Shown: positions 43,027 through 51,528 of the stretch, piece after piece
How the letters are laid out: each line of letters starts with the position of its first letter
How positions within the stretch are numbered: the stretch's first letter is position 1
Origin: Selenomonadales bacterium
GTDB taxonomy: Bacteria > Bacillota > Negativicutes > Sporomusales > UBA7701
Assembly (NCBI GenBank): GCA_029976065.1
Contig: JARKNV010000002.1
Coordinates: 1 to 64,000, forward strand
Direction of reading: 5' to 3'
DNA: 64,000 nt
Notes under the pieces: model-generated
Told to the model about the DNA's origin: nothing
Database searches by the model: none
What the model saw: the letters and a program-made list of their open reading frames with translations, nothing else
Program-made: the position numbers and the translations under genes

Positions 43027-43506
43027 ATGACAACTTCACTGAATATACGACCTGCCCACCTACTCAACGCACCTCTGGCCGTCCGTCCACTCCAGGGTTT
43101 GGCCTGGATATGTATTTTTGGCGCTCTCCTCGTCGCCGCCAGCCCGGAAACTGGTCGTTCCTGGCTGACCCTGGCCACCGGCGCCGGGTTCCAACTGCTG
43201 GCTACCTCCATTTTCGCAGGCTTGGCCTCTCTTTGGCGCGGCCCGTTTACTCAGTGGTGGCGCATTGCCGCCGCCGCGTCCGTGGCCCCGGCGGTGGTTC
43301 TAGCGGCCTGTGTCGTGCTCCCGTTCACCCCCGAATGGCTCCAATTGGCCGCCCAGGGCGGCGCGGCGGCCCTGGTGCTGCTTTATACATACCAAGGACA
43401 CAGCTGGAGAGGTGCCCTGGTCGCGGCCGGGGCGCTGCTGGTCATGAGGGGGATAATGATGTCGATTTTTTATAGCTATTGGATGTTTGTCTTACTTCAA
43501 GTTTAA
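43027..43506 (+). CDS. Small membrane protein of the element
   Basis: Protein of 159 residues with five hydrophobic segments (LQGLAWICIFGALLVAA, LTLATGAGFQLLATSIFAGLA, IAAAASVAPAVVLAACVVL, LAAQGGAAALVLLYTY, ALLVMRGIMMSIFYSYWMFVLLQV). No family recognised. ATG 43027 has good spacing to TAGGAG (43012); ATG 43018 would be too close. Confidence 0.7.
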   Translation: MTTSLNIRPAHLLNAPLAVRPLQGLAWICIFGALLVAASPETGRSWLTLATGAGFQLLATSIFAGLASLWRGPFTQWWRIAAAASVAPAVVLAACVVLPFTPEWLQLAAQGGAAALVLLYTYQGHSWRGALVAAGALLVMRGIMMSIFYSYWMFVLLQV

Positions 43507-43736
43507 TATAACCCCGCTGATTTTGGCCCTCGAGGGGGCCTCTTTTATTTATCGAAGCCAGCGTTTAAGTCGGTTCGCCGCTCTCTTTGCTAACAATATC
43601 GCCAGCATTGTTAGTTGCCATTTTCGCAAGTCGGAGGAATATGTTTGAATTTGTAGAAATTAATGTATGTATTAGTGATGATCTCAACTACTGCGCTTTG
43701 CATTGAGTCTATAATTTAAAGAGGAGATGCATAACG

Positions 43737-43985
43737 ATGGTTTGGGTAAAGGTAATAATTTTCTATCCGATGCTCTGGCTTCGTGGGCTTTTTCTTTTGG
43801 CAAGCAATATATTAGGTGGTTTCTTTTTTATAGGGGGTCTTATCTCCTGGATCGCCGGCACCGATAAGTGGATGATCCTCGTTGGATTTGGCTTAAGTTT
43901 TACGTTCTTTATCTTACGACACTTTTACGATCAGATTTTGCTGAAACTTAATCCTACCGGACAAGAATTATACCTATTCCAATAA
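43737..43985 (+). CDS. Small membrane protein of the element
   Basis: Protein of 82 residues with two or three hydrophobic segments (YPMLWLRGLFLLASNILGGFFFIGGLISWIAG, WMILVGFGLSFTFFILRHF) and a C-terminal soluble tail. AAGAGGAG lies eight bases before the ATG. AT-richer than the host genes. No family recognised. Confidence 0.68.
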   Translation: MVWVKVIIFYPMLWLRGLFLLASNILGGFFFIGGLISWIAGTDKWMILVGFGLSFTFFILRHFYDQILLKLNPTGQELYLFQ

Positions 43986-44318
43986 CAGTAGATTTAATAA
44001 AAGATAGGCCGCATAAAAGTGCGGCTCGTTTTGCGTCCCTTTTCCGATAGTTGGAAATAACCGGACATAAAAAAGGGGGGGTACAGGGGCTGGCCCCTGT
44101 GGCTGTCGACATCGCCATGGCCGGGCTTGGGAGCGGTGGTAGAGCCCCGGGTGTAGGTCCGGTCATGGGCGGTAGCAGATCCACTTCTCCCTGTCCAAGC
44201 GCCCGCGGCATGTCGAGGTTGTTGGCCAATGAACGCGGAGACAAGGCCGGAGAACGGCGCGGCAGACGAGAGTTGTGAAACGAGAAAAGCAGCCCTAATT
44301 CGGCTGCTTTTCTCGTGT
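43986..44318. other. Intergenic stretch with hairpins and a convergent terminator
   Basis: No gene seen over 333 bases. It contains a hairpin ACAGGGGC / GCCCCTGT (44083-44100) and a terminator AAAAGCAGCC / GGCTGCTTTT (about 44285-44310) that serves the minus-strand operon ending at 44319. Confidence 0.5.
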
Positions 44319-44486
44319 TCATTCAAACCGGTATTCGATTATACTCCTGATTCTTTCCACAGCGCTCTTTATTATGAAATCTTCGAACAACTCTTTTGCA
44401 GCTATTGCTACCATTAGCGCGACAAGGATCATTGTAATGTACTCGATTATCCCCTGCCCGCGGCGTCCCAACCAGAGGATTTTCAT
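44319..44486 (-). CDS. Flp-type pilin-like peptide encoded by the element
   Basis: Peptide of 55 residues: basic leader MKILWLGRRGQG, then IIEYITMILVALMVAIAAKELFEDF, matching the Flp pilin plan (leader ending in Gly, hydrophobic helix with Glu-Tyr at positions 3-4 of the mature part), and a short charged tail. The host Flp (15825-15980) has GQGMVEYGLIL at the same place. Start chosen by the ATGA overlap with the 38-residue gene before it. It may be a satellite pilin for the host Tad machine. Confidence 0.72.
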   Translation of the reverse strand: MKILWLGRRGQGIIEYITMILVALMVAIAAKELFEDFIIKSAVERIRSIIEYRFE

Positions 44487-44599
44487 GATTTTCGAATAGC
44501 TTGGACGATTTTTCTGGCCTGCTCGTCGCCCGTTACCAGCGCCACCGGCGTGACGCCGGCCGCCTCGATGCCGATGGTGATATAAATGGCCAATTCCAT
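44483..44599 (-). CDS. 38-residue peptide gene upstream of the pilin-like gene
   Basis: ORF MELAIYITIGIEAAGVTPVA... of 38 codons with GGGAGG well placed upstream (44610-44615) and its stop overlapping the next start (TCATGA, ATG at 44486). Translational coupling suggests that it is real. No similarity recognised; no signal peptide. Confidence 0.55.
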   Translation of the reverse strand: MELAIYITIGIEAAGVTPVALVTGDEQARKIVQAIRKS

Positions 44600-44618
44600 A
44601 CACAAATCCTCCCGAAGC

Positions 44619-45278
44619 TTACAGGGAAACCTGGGCTATGGCCCGGATAATCTGTTGAGCAGCTGTTTTGTCCCAGACCCACGGCGTAACCGGACATAGG
44701 CCGGCAGCATCAAGGTCGATTGTCGAAAACAATTCGTCAATTACGCGGTCACGGTGTTCATCGGTTTCAAACAGATCAGTATTGATTACTATCAAGTCGC
44801 CCGAGCCGTCCCAAATAGGGATTGGCTCATATTTTTTTAGGTCCGAGTAGGCGCTCTCATTGTCAGTATCGGCCAGGAACGTGCACCCCCGGGCTTCTAA
44901 ACGTTTTTTAGAGAGTGCCGGGAAAATGGCATAAACCCAGGCGTTATCATCGTCATCCCAGATCCTCAACCTGCGTTCGATACAGTATTGCCGAACTGAT
45001 TGTGCAACCCTGAACCGCCGCTCGTCCCTGCTCTGGTAACGCTGCCGCCGGGGGTCTTCGGACTGATCTGCGCCCGAATCCTGAATGGGGGCAACCTTTT
45101 TTTGCACGGTTTTTTCGATCTGATTAAAAGATGTCTGGCTCCTGGTGGGACGAACCAGAGCCAGCAGAGCCAATTGGCTGGCGTCGGCTGGGGGTAGCAA
45201 CTGGTACGGTATCCCCCGATTAGTCAATTCGCGAATCACCTCCGCAATCCGCTCGGAGTCACGATTTTTGCTCATCAT
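44619..45278 (-). CDS. Hypothetical element protein, 219 residues
   Basis: Soluble protein: MMSKNRDSERIAEVIRELTNRGIPYQLLP, an Arg/Gln-rich charged stretch (DPRRQRYQSRDERRFRVAQSVRQYCIERRLRIWDDDDNAW) and a C-terminal domain with SGDLIVINTDLFETDEHRDRVIDELFSTIDLDAAGLCPVTPWVWDKTAAQQIIRAIAQV. Start set by AAAGGG upstream. It overlaps the upstream gene by 20 bases and precedes the 38-residue and pilin-like genes. Function not recognised. Confidence 0.65.
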   Translation of the reverse strand: MMSKNRDSERIAEVIRELTNRGIPYQLLPPADASQLALLALVRPTRSQTSFNQIEKTVQKKVAPIQDSGADQSEDPRRQRYQSRDERRFRVAQSVRQYCIERRLRIWDDDDNAWVYAIFPALSKKRLEARGCTFLADTDNESAYSDLKKYEPIPIWDGSGDLIVINTDLFETDEHRDRVIDELFSTIDLDAAGLCPVTPWVWDKTAAQQIIRAIAQVSL

Positions 45279-45825
45279 TGTCAACCCTTTCTGTAAGTTT
45301 TTTTTGCTGGTCACGTCGCTTTCGCTCCTCGGTCATCACCTCCCTAAGGTAGACCTGGTTCAATTTTTCAAAACGCCAATCCCTACGGCTCCGAACAACT
45401 GAAGCGAGCTGCCGCCAAGAAAACCCGGCACGGCGCATCTCCTCCAGTTCGTCGTAGTGGTTGATGAGCCAGCTTTTTTTTGGGGCCGTCTTCTGTAGGC
45501 TGGCCTCCTTGACTCGCTCTAACTGGCGCTTGTAGTGGATTTTCCGTTCCTCCGGGGTCATGGCCGCCAGGAATCGGTTAGACCGGAGCGCGGGGTCCAA
45601 TCTCTGCATCTTTTTTGTGGCCAGTAGTAGACAGCCGTAGCTGTATGTGGCCTTGTGATCGGGGTCAAAATGGGCGCCCTTGTGCTGCAAATACAAGTCA
45701 GTTTGGAGTTTCATGAGTTCGATTTTTTCCTGTTCGGACATTTTGGCTCGGTAGTTTTCCAGTTTTTGACGGTCGGCTTTGGTTAGTCCCGTCATCTCCT
45801 CTAGCCAGGTCAGGTCATAGTCCAT
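45259..45825 (-). CDS. Hypothetical element protein with possible helix-turn-helix
   Basis: Charged, helical protein of 188 residues (MDYDLTWLEEMTGLTKADRQKLENYRAKM). A stretch LEEMRRAGFSWRQLASVVRSRRDWRFEKLNQ (near residues 125-155) has the spacing of a DNA-binding helix-turn-helix, and a KLTER basic tail follows. First gene of the four-gene minus-strand operon. No family recognised. Confidence 0.65.
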   Translation of the reverse strand: MDYDLTWLEEMTGLTKADRQKLENYRAKMSEQEKIELMKLQTDLYLQHKGAHFDPDHKATYSYGCLLLATKKMQRLDPALRSNRFLAAMTPEERKIHYKRQLERVKEASLQKTAPKKSWLINHYDELEEMRRAGFSWRQLASVVRSRRDWRFEKLNQVYLREVMTEERKRRDQQKKLTERVDNDEQKS

Positions 45826-46581
45826 GTCACTCCTCCTCTCAGCGTCTCGATTCGCCTTATTGCCACGCCCGTCTCAAGTGGCGCCAATTGCGCCACTGGC
45901 GCCGGGACCGAGGGGGGCGGACAAAAAAGCACTCAGGTTCTCGTTAATAGTATACCGTTACGCCCCCTCGGCCCGGTGCCACCGCGTTTGGTGGGGGGTG
46001 AGGCTGATTTTGGCAACTTGCGGCGCGGCCGGGCCGTTGGGTCGGGGTGGCGCGAGGCTAGGGCTGGAGCCGGCGGGAGGGTGCCGGCGACAGACCGGGA
46101 TGAGGTAGCCCGTCAGCCGCAGGCTGACGGGCTACCTCAAGAAAGCACCCAAGCCCAAATCACCCAGGTCGGGGACAGGGGCTGTTTTGCTTTTGGCACT
46201 CGGACAAGGATACAATTATATTGTCAGCTTATGCTTTTAACATAGATAGCTGCAGGGGAGACGCTGAAGGCCCTACCGGCTCCGCCGAGCCGCTTCACCG
46301 GCGGACGAAAAAAATCCGGCCCTCACGAGGCCAGAGGAGTGATGAGTATTGAGATCCCTGGCGCCCGACCAGGCAAATAATCGGGCATCACGGCCGCTCC
46401 GGCCAAGGTCGAAGAGGAACTAGGCTTGTCACCTAGTTAGGAGATCAAAGGACGCCCCGGTAGTCCCCGGGTTGCCAAAAGACGGAAGAATCCGCGCACG
46501 ACATGCGTGGAGGTGTTAAACACATTGTTTCGCCAGGGTCCGGGCGTTTTAAATTCGGGTCATTAATGTGTGCAACAATAA
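45826..46581. other. Structured noncoding stretch upstream of a recombinase-like gene
   Basis: About 750 bases without a convincing gene. It has GTGGCGC / GCGCCAC (45877-45897), the perfect 17-bp-arm inverted repeat at 46102-46138, CGGCTC / GAGCCG (46278-46293), AACTAGG / CCTAGTT (46418-46438) and CCCCGG / CCCCGGG near 46455. The series of stems from 46250 to 46500 may be one folded RNA. Confidence 0.4.
46102..46138. repeat. Perfect inverted repeat with 17-bp arms and 3-base loop
   Basis: GAGGTAGCCCGTCAGCC and its exact complement around GCA. No T run on either side, so not an ordinary terminator. Possible cruciform, origin or recombination site. Confidence 0.75.
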
Positions 46582-46619
46582 TGTTACACGATATTGTTAC
46601 ACGATATTGTTACACAATA
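46582..46619 (+). repeat. Three tandem 13-bp iteron-like repeats
   Basis: TGTTACACGATAT occurs twice in direct succession and a third copy ends TGTTACACAATA, just 13 bases before the gene at 46632. Phased 13-bp units suggest a protein-binding array. Confidence 0.78.
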
Positions 46620-46631
46620 GGGAGGCTGCCG

Positions 46632-47603
46632 ATGGGCCGCATGCCCAGCGTTGTCAAACAAGTGACCGAACTCATCAACGGTGAAATAGACTGCCGTGGC
46701 GAGTCAAAATACGAAGCGAAACAGGGCGCAATTGCGGAAATCCGGGCTCAGGATGGCACTGCGACCAGCAACGAAATCAATTCTCGAATAGGCATTTTTA
46801 GTAATTCGGCGGCTCGGCATGCCCATGGTACGTGGGTAGACATGGCTAAATATATCAAAGAGGAGTTCGGGATCAAAAATATTTATGATACTCGCCCAGA
46901 ACACGTCGCGGATTATCTAAATTACAGACTCGAGAAGGGTGACTTAACAGTTCGGTCGTTTAATAACATTTGCGGGTACGCCGAAAAATATGGCGTCGCG
47001 CTGCGGATGGAGAGCGGCGACACGACCGGTCGCTACAGTTTCCATGGCGCCGTCGAACCCTGCCGGCAGGATGGGAAGATCAGTCTGCCAGCAAACGAAG
47101 TCGCTAACCGAAAATATGACAACCCCGCTCAGGTGAGCGGGGCCATGGCAAGCCCAATTCATACTGTGGCGGCTGAACTTATGTACCAGGGAGGCGCCCG
47201 GATCAGCGAAGTCTCCGAACTGCGGGCGGATCGGAATATGCTGGGTATAAATGCCGATGGAATGGGAGAAATAAAGCTCACAAACACAAAAAACGGCCAA
47301 GAGCGCACTATGTACACTCCGGCCGCCAATTATAAGGCTGTAGAGGCAATTCAAGCGGAAAACGGAGGCGTTTTTCGCTTCGACCAATCAGAGTTTCGAA
47401 CCGATCTGATCCGGGCCTGTGAGGCCACCGGCGAACAGTACACCGGGGCCCACGCGTTTCGTTATAATTTTGCTCAAAGCGAGTTTCAGAAAAATCTGGA
47501 CAAAGGCATGAGCGTAGCCGAGGCTAAGCAAGCAGTGGCCGAGAAAATGGGGCATACTCGGGCAGATAAGGATACTACTGATCGATATTTGGGGCGGGCG
47601 TAA
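46632..47603 (+). CDS. Tyrosine-recombinase-like (phage integrase family) protein
   Basis: Protein of 323 residues. An N-terminal SAM-like core-binding domain (SAARHAHGTWVDMAKYIKEEFGIKNIYDTRPEHVADYLNYRLEKG) is followed by a catalytic domain with the first Arg in MYQGGARISEVSELR (near residue 197), HAFRYNFAQ (HxxR equivalent, near residue 282) and MGHTRADKDTTDRYLG with the His and nucleophile Tyr near the C terminus. ATG 46632 follows GGAGG at 46621. Iterons lie just upstream. It may act on the element's own sites. Confidence 0.8.
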   Translation: MGRMPSVVKQVTELINGEIDCRGESKYEAKQGAIAEIRAQDGTATSNEINSRIGIFSNSAARHAHGTWVDMAKYIKEEFGIKNIYDTRPEHVADYLNYRLEKGDLTVRSFNNICGYAEKYGVALRMESGDTTGRYSFHGAVEPCRQDGKISLPANEVANRKYDNPAQVSGAMASPIHTVAAELMYQGGARISEVSELRADRNMLGINADGMGEIKLTNTKNGQERTMYTPAANYKAVEAIQAENGGVFRFDQSEFRTDLIRACEATGEQYTGAHAFRYNFAQSEFQKNLDKGMSVAEAKQAVAEKMGHTRADKDTTDRYLGRA

Positions 47604-47808
47604 GTCCGCGCAGCCAACTACGCCGCACTAGGCCGGTCGGGCCGTTCTCCAGCCTGATACTCCGTCAAGGCGCCAGCCTCGCCAGCCTGCGGCGCTTGGT
47701 CAGGGAAGGTTAGAGGGCTGCCTTCGGTGGTAACAGGGTGGCTTGGTGGGGGACGAGTGGACATAGGGGGTTCCCCCTATTACCCCCCCCTCTGCGCACA
47801 GTAATGAA

Positions 47809-47835
47809 AACCACCAGACTGAAAGTCTGGTGGTT
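47809..47835 (-). terminator. Terminator of the TPR gene
   Basis: AACCACCAGACT / AGTCTGGTGGTT arms around GAA; on the minus strand it is followed by TTTTC. Confidence 0.88.
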
Positions 47836-47843
47836 AACGATTT

Positions 47844-48320
47844 TCACTCCAAATATTTTTTGGCATGATCAGTATACTTGTCTTTTACATCACCTTTAAG
47901 TCGCAAATACTTTTTATATGCAGCAACTGCATTTTTCTCGTCATTAATACTTTCATAAATTAGGCCCATATAGTAAGATGAAGCATTTTGTGGATCATAT
48001 TGTACGGATGATTGAAAACACGCCATAGCGTCTTTTACATTACCCTTATGTAAAAATGCACAGCCTCGCAAGAGATAAGTATCAGAACGAACTTGATTAT
48101 TTATAAAATCAAACGATGTCAATGGTAGTTGAATTATGAGACCGGATAGCATAATTACTTCATCATCATTATTTGCATTGGAGGCTATTTCTAGCCTTTT
48201 ATTTAAGTCTTTTATCTGTGATATAGTGGTAATTGTATTATATACCCAAATTAGTCCGAACAATACGCAGACTGTGAGTATAATACCAATGCTAGATATG
48301 CCGCGCTGGTTATGAATCAA
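47844..48320 (-). CDS. TPR protein with prepilin-like N terminus
   Basis: Protein of 158 residues. The first 30 residues (MIHNQRGISSIGIILTVCVLFGLIWVYNTI) look like a prepilin leader: a short basic piece, Gly, then a hydrophobic helix; Glu at position 5 is missing. The C-terminal half has TPR pattern (TYLLRGCAFLHKGNVKDAMACFQSSVQYDPQNASSYYMGLIYESINDEKNAVAAYKKYL). TTG start after TTAGGAG. Clearly AT-richer than its neighbours, which suggests a different origin. Confidence 0.72.
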   Translation of the reverse strand: MIHNQRGISSIGIILTVCVLFGLIWVYNTITTISQIKDLNKRLEIASNANNDDEVIMLSGLIIQLPLTSFDFINNQVRSDTYLLRGCAFLHKGNVKDAMACFQSSVQYDPQNASSYYMGLIYESINDEKNAVAAYKKYLRLKGDVKDKYTDHAKKYLE

Positions 48321-48436
48321 TAGTTATCACTCCTAACCAATTAACATTTCGATATCTAGTTGTTATTATTTTACCATAAATACTAAATAACCCCAATATT
48401 CGGATGAAACACAATATAATTTTGTTACATTCAGGA

Positions 48437-48496
48437 AAACGGCGGCAACCCGTGACACGTCTGGCCCGAAGGCCATTCAAAAAATTGCCGCCGTTT
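48437..48496. repeat. Long inverted repeat (12-bp arms) before a tyrosine recombinase
   Basis: AAACGGCGGCAA (48437-48448) and TTGCCGCCGTTT (48485-48496) enclose a 36-base interior with its own small stem GGCC-CGAA-GGCC. It lies 80 bases before the small recombinase gene. Confidence 0.65.
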
Positions 48497-48575
48497 CGTG
48501 TGCCTTACCAAAAGTATTAAAAAACCATGATATAATATAAATAGATACATTTGACAGAAAGGAGGTGGGCCAACC

Positions 48576-49127
48576 ATGGGCACAGTCGAACCCATCCGCG
48601 ACCCCCAAAAAATCGCGGCCATGAAAAAAATCCTCAAATCGGGCAGCGTCCGCGACTGGGTGCTGTTCGTGCTGGGCATCAATTCGGGGCTGCGGATATC
48701 GGACCTGCTGGCCCTCCGGGTGGCCGACGTTCTGGGTCGGGAGCGAGTCACTCTACGGGAACAGAAGACGGGGAAAGCGAAGGACTTTCCGCTATCGGAG
48801 ACCTGCAGAAAAGCACTACGTGAATACCTGGCCGCGATCGGCCTCTCGGCTGATGCCTGGCTATTCCCCAGCCGAAAAGGAGGAAGGCCAATTTCCCGCG
48901 TCCAGGCCTATCGTATCCTCAACGCGGCCGCCCGCACGGTCGGGATTACTGAGCCGATCGGCACGCACACGCTGCGTAAAACGTTCGGATACTGGGCGCA
49001 CCAACAGGGCGTAGACATCACGCTGATTCAAAAACTATTAAACCACTCAGCCCCCAGCGTCACACTGGCCTACATCGGGATCACCAGGGACGATATGGAC
49101 CAGGTCTATATCAACCTCAACCTTTAG
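48576..49127 (+). CDS. Small tyrosine recombinase (integrase)
   Basis: Catalytic-domain-only recombinase of 183 residues: Arg I in NSGLRISDLLALR (near residue 43), Lys in the TLREQKTGKAKDFPL beta hairpin, HTLRKTFGY (His-x-x-Arg, near residue 140), LLNHSAPSVTLAYIG with His and the nucleophile Tyr. The core-binding N-terminal domain of XerC/D is absent; stand-alone members of this size are known in Firmicutes genomes and plasmids. AGGAGG is well placed. Confidence 0.9.
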   Translation: MGTVEPIRDPQKIAAMKKILKSGSVRDWVLFVLGINSGLRISDLLALRVADVLGRERVTLREQKTGKAKDFPLSETCRKALREYLAAIGLSADAWLFPSRKGGRPISRVQAYRILNAAARTVGITEPIGTHTLRKTFGYWAHQQGVDITLIQKLLNHSAPSVTLAYIGITRDDMDQVYINLNL

Positions 49128-49308
49128 CCGCTGTTTTGCGTCAGCTAACCCAGGTGTGAGACAATTAGGATAGGGCAAATTTGCCCCAAAATTGAATCAA
49201 CCCACCGACCCCGTGAGGGCAACGGTTTCCGTACAGGCGGAGGAGTGATGATGCTCATTCAAGATGAGCAACGCTTCTTCGTCATTTCTATTTTTTGGAG
49301 GTGATGTT

Positions 49309-51516
49309 ATGCGGAAACTCGTCTCAGCCGTGCTGGCCAGTGTCGTCCTGGCCACCTGCACTCCGGCAGCAGCTCTGCCAGCGTTAACCTATGACCCGAC
49401 GCAGACTAACCCGTATTACCCCGCCTGGCCGGGAAACCCGCTCTGGCAACAACAACAGCTTAACAACGTCTCGTCAAATGACCTCAAAAAATTGCTACTA
49501 GCCGGGTTCCTGGTTCGCCTGTTCACCGGCGGCAACCAGCAGCAGCCGACCACCGTCGGCGGAACAGTGCAGACGGTGGACGCAGGCACTGTCGCTGGCC
49601 AGCGCACCGGCGGGATTGTCTCCACGCCAGGGAATCAGTCCCGGGGCGTCCGAATCTACATCCCGCCCGGCGGGGACCAATCAAACGGCCTCTTTCTGCT
49701 CACCCCGGCTGCGGACCCTCCGTACCCGTTGGAGGGCAAACCCCTCCAACTCCGCTTGGGTCTTACCATGGGCGCCGGCGTCCAGGTGGTGCGGATGGTT
49801 GTTGACAATCAGTCGATCACCCCGGGAGCCACTGTAACCCTCGAACAGTCTGCGACAGCCGGGCAGTACCGCAAACCGTTTACGGTGGTTGTCAGGAGGG
49901 CCACGGACGGCGCCGCTGGAGTAGTTCAGGGCTATGTTGACTACAGCGTCGCTAAATTTGGTGCATGGGCGAGCTCACCGAACGGGCCTAACAGCGAAAC
50001 ATACTCCACTCCCGAGAGCCCGGTCGGCCAGATTGAAAGAAACGCCGACATTTACGTGGCAAACGCCGACGCTCGTTCCGCCGATTACTCTGCCTCCGTG
50101 AGCGGAAAGATTACCGGGAAAACCCAGACGACAAGCGGCTGGGAGCTGACAGTTACCGATGACGTCGGTAAGACTATCAAGATTAATACCGGTCGGCTCC
50201 CGGCGGGTTTCGATGTCGGCACGGACATAAAAGCCTCCGGCAAATTGCGTCGAGGCGCTGATGGCCGACTAATGATAGATGCCACGGCCGTCACCGACAA
50301 GGGCGCAGCGGCCAAGGCTAAAAAAACCGGCACGGCCGCCATGGAGGCTTTGAGAGCCAAGGCTGCTCAGAACATGAAAAAGTTAGACCCCGTCGGCAGC
50401 CTGGCCGATACGCCCAAACCTGCCAGCTGGGGCACGGTGGCCAGCGGCAGCGGCGGGGACGGCGGAGGCAACGGCACCACAGACAACAACCAACAGAGTA
50501 CGGCCGTGCCCGGCGGGGATTCCGCTACGTTCAAGCGACTGGTCAACAATTGGCTGCACGCAGCCGGCCTCGATTCTGTCCCAGTCGTTCCGGCTGAGAT
50601 GTTAAACGAGCAATCTCCCGGCATGCGCTCGGCCCGCTCAGTTTTCAGCACGGCGGCCGCCGCTCTTGGTATCGTAATTGGCTCGCTTGCTATGGGCCTG
50701 GGTCTGATTCCGGCCGGCGGGATAGCGTTCGCGGCGTCAGTGATCGGGCTGGGAATTGCCGGGATGGCAGGCGATCTGAGTGACATTGGCTCGTTTATCA
50801 TGGGCGACGGATTCGGGGGATATATGCTCGACAACCATCTCGGCCAGCTCGTCCTGGAGGTCGGGTTGGGCGCTATGACGGGCGCTGTTATGCCCGTCAT
50901 AGGTCGAGCGCTGCTGAGGATGATGCCGAAGTCGATCGCAAGTGTTTTCGACGGCGGCGCCACAAAAACCGCAAAGGCATTTTCCGAACGCCTAGGGATA
51001 GCCGGCGGCGCCGACAACGTTCTCAAAGCGCAGGCCGCCGAGGTTGCCGAGTCGATCGGCGGTCGGGCCGGCATGAAAATCGCCAGCGAGCTTGCCGCAG
51101 CGAATCCCCGGCTTACCCCCCGTCACATGAACCGGCTGCAGAAAGCGGCCAAGAAAACCCTGTCCGCCGGGTCCGACGCCGCGGCCGAGGCGGTTGCCCA
51201 GGCGCAGGCGACCAACGCGCGGATAGCGTCCCTCCGATCCGCCGGGATCGAGTTCCCGGCAAACCTGGCCGAAACGGCCGTACCTCAGCTTCCCCGCAGT
51301 TTTGAGGCGGCCCGGGCTGTCAATCAGGCCGTCCGCCAGACAGCACAAGAGGTCGCGGCTGCACCGGTGGGGTTCGGCGAAAAGGCGTCGGCAGCCGCCG
51401 CCCGAACTGTCGTTTATAACGCCTCTGCAGCCGTTCAGGGAGTGGTGACGGGGGAGGTGCGCCACGCAATAAACGGCGGCGAAAACGCAATAAATCAGCG
51501 CCTGAAAAATAAGTGA
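49309..51516 (+). CDS. Large exported protein of unknown function (735 residues)
   Basis: Signal peptide MRKLVSAVLASVVLATCTPAAA, then a region of short unstructured stretches (NPYYPAWPGNPLWQQQQL, GGNQQQPTTVGG) and beta-rich segments. The middle has SGKITGKTQTTSGWELTVTDDVGKTIKINTGRLPAGFDVGTDIKASGKLRRGADGRLMIDATAV, an OB-like fold by pattern. Residues ~465-560 contain two hydrophobic, Gly-rich segments (TAAAALGIVIGSLAMGLGLIPAGGIAFAASVIGLGIAGM), and the C-terminal third is Ala-rich and helical. I recognise no family. GGAGG precedes ATG 49309. It forms an operon with 51529-53148. Confidence 0.72.
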   Translation: MRKLVSAVLASVVLATCTPAAALPALTYDPTQTNPYYPAWPGNPLWQQQQLNNVSSNDLKKLLLAGFLVRLFTGGNQQQPTTVGGTVQTVDAGTVAGQRTGGIVSTPGNQSRGVRIYIPPGGDQSNGLFLLTPAADPPYPLEGKPLQLRLGLTMGAGVQVVRMVVDNQSITPGATVTLEQSATAGQYRKPFTVVVRRATDGAAGVVQGYVDYSVAKFGAWASSPNGPNSETYSTPESPVGQIERNADIYVANADARSADYSASVSGKITGKTQTTSGWELTVTDDVGKTIKINTGRLPAGFDVGTDIKASGKLRRGADGRLMIDATAVTDKGAAAKAKKTGTAAMEALRAKAAQNMKKLDPVGSLADTPKPASWGTVASGSGGDGGGNGTTDNNQQSTAVPGGDSATFKRLVNNWLHAAGLDSVPVVPAEMLNEQSPGMRSARSVFSTAAAALGIVIGSLAMGLGLIPAGGIAFAASVIGLGIAGMAGDLSDIGSFIMGDGFGGYMLDNHLGQLVLEVGLGAMTGAVMPVIGRALLRMMPKSIASVFDGGATKTAKAFSERLGIAGGADNVLKAQAAEVAESIGGRAGMKIASELAAANPRLTPRHMNRLQKAAKKTLSAGSDAAAEAVAQAQATNARIASLRSAGIEFPANLAETAVPQLPRSFEAARAVNQAVRQTAQEVAAAPVGFGEKASAAAARTVVYNASAAVQGVVTGEVRHAINGGENAINQRLKNK

Positions 51517-51528
51517 GGAGGTACGAAA

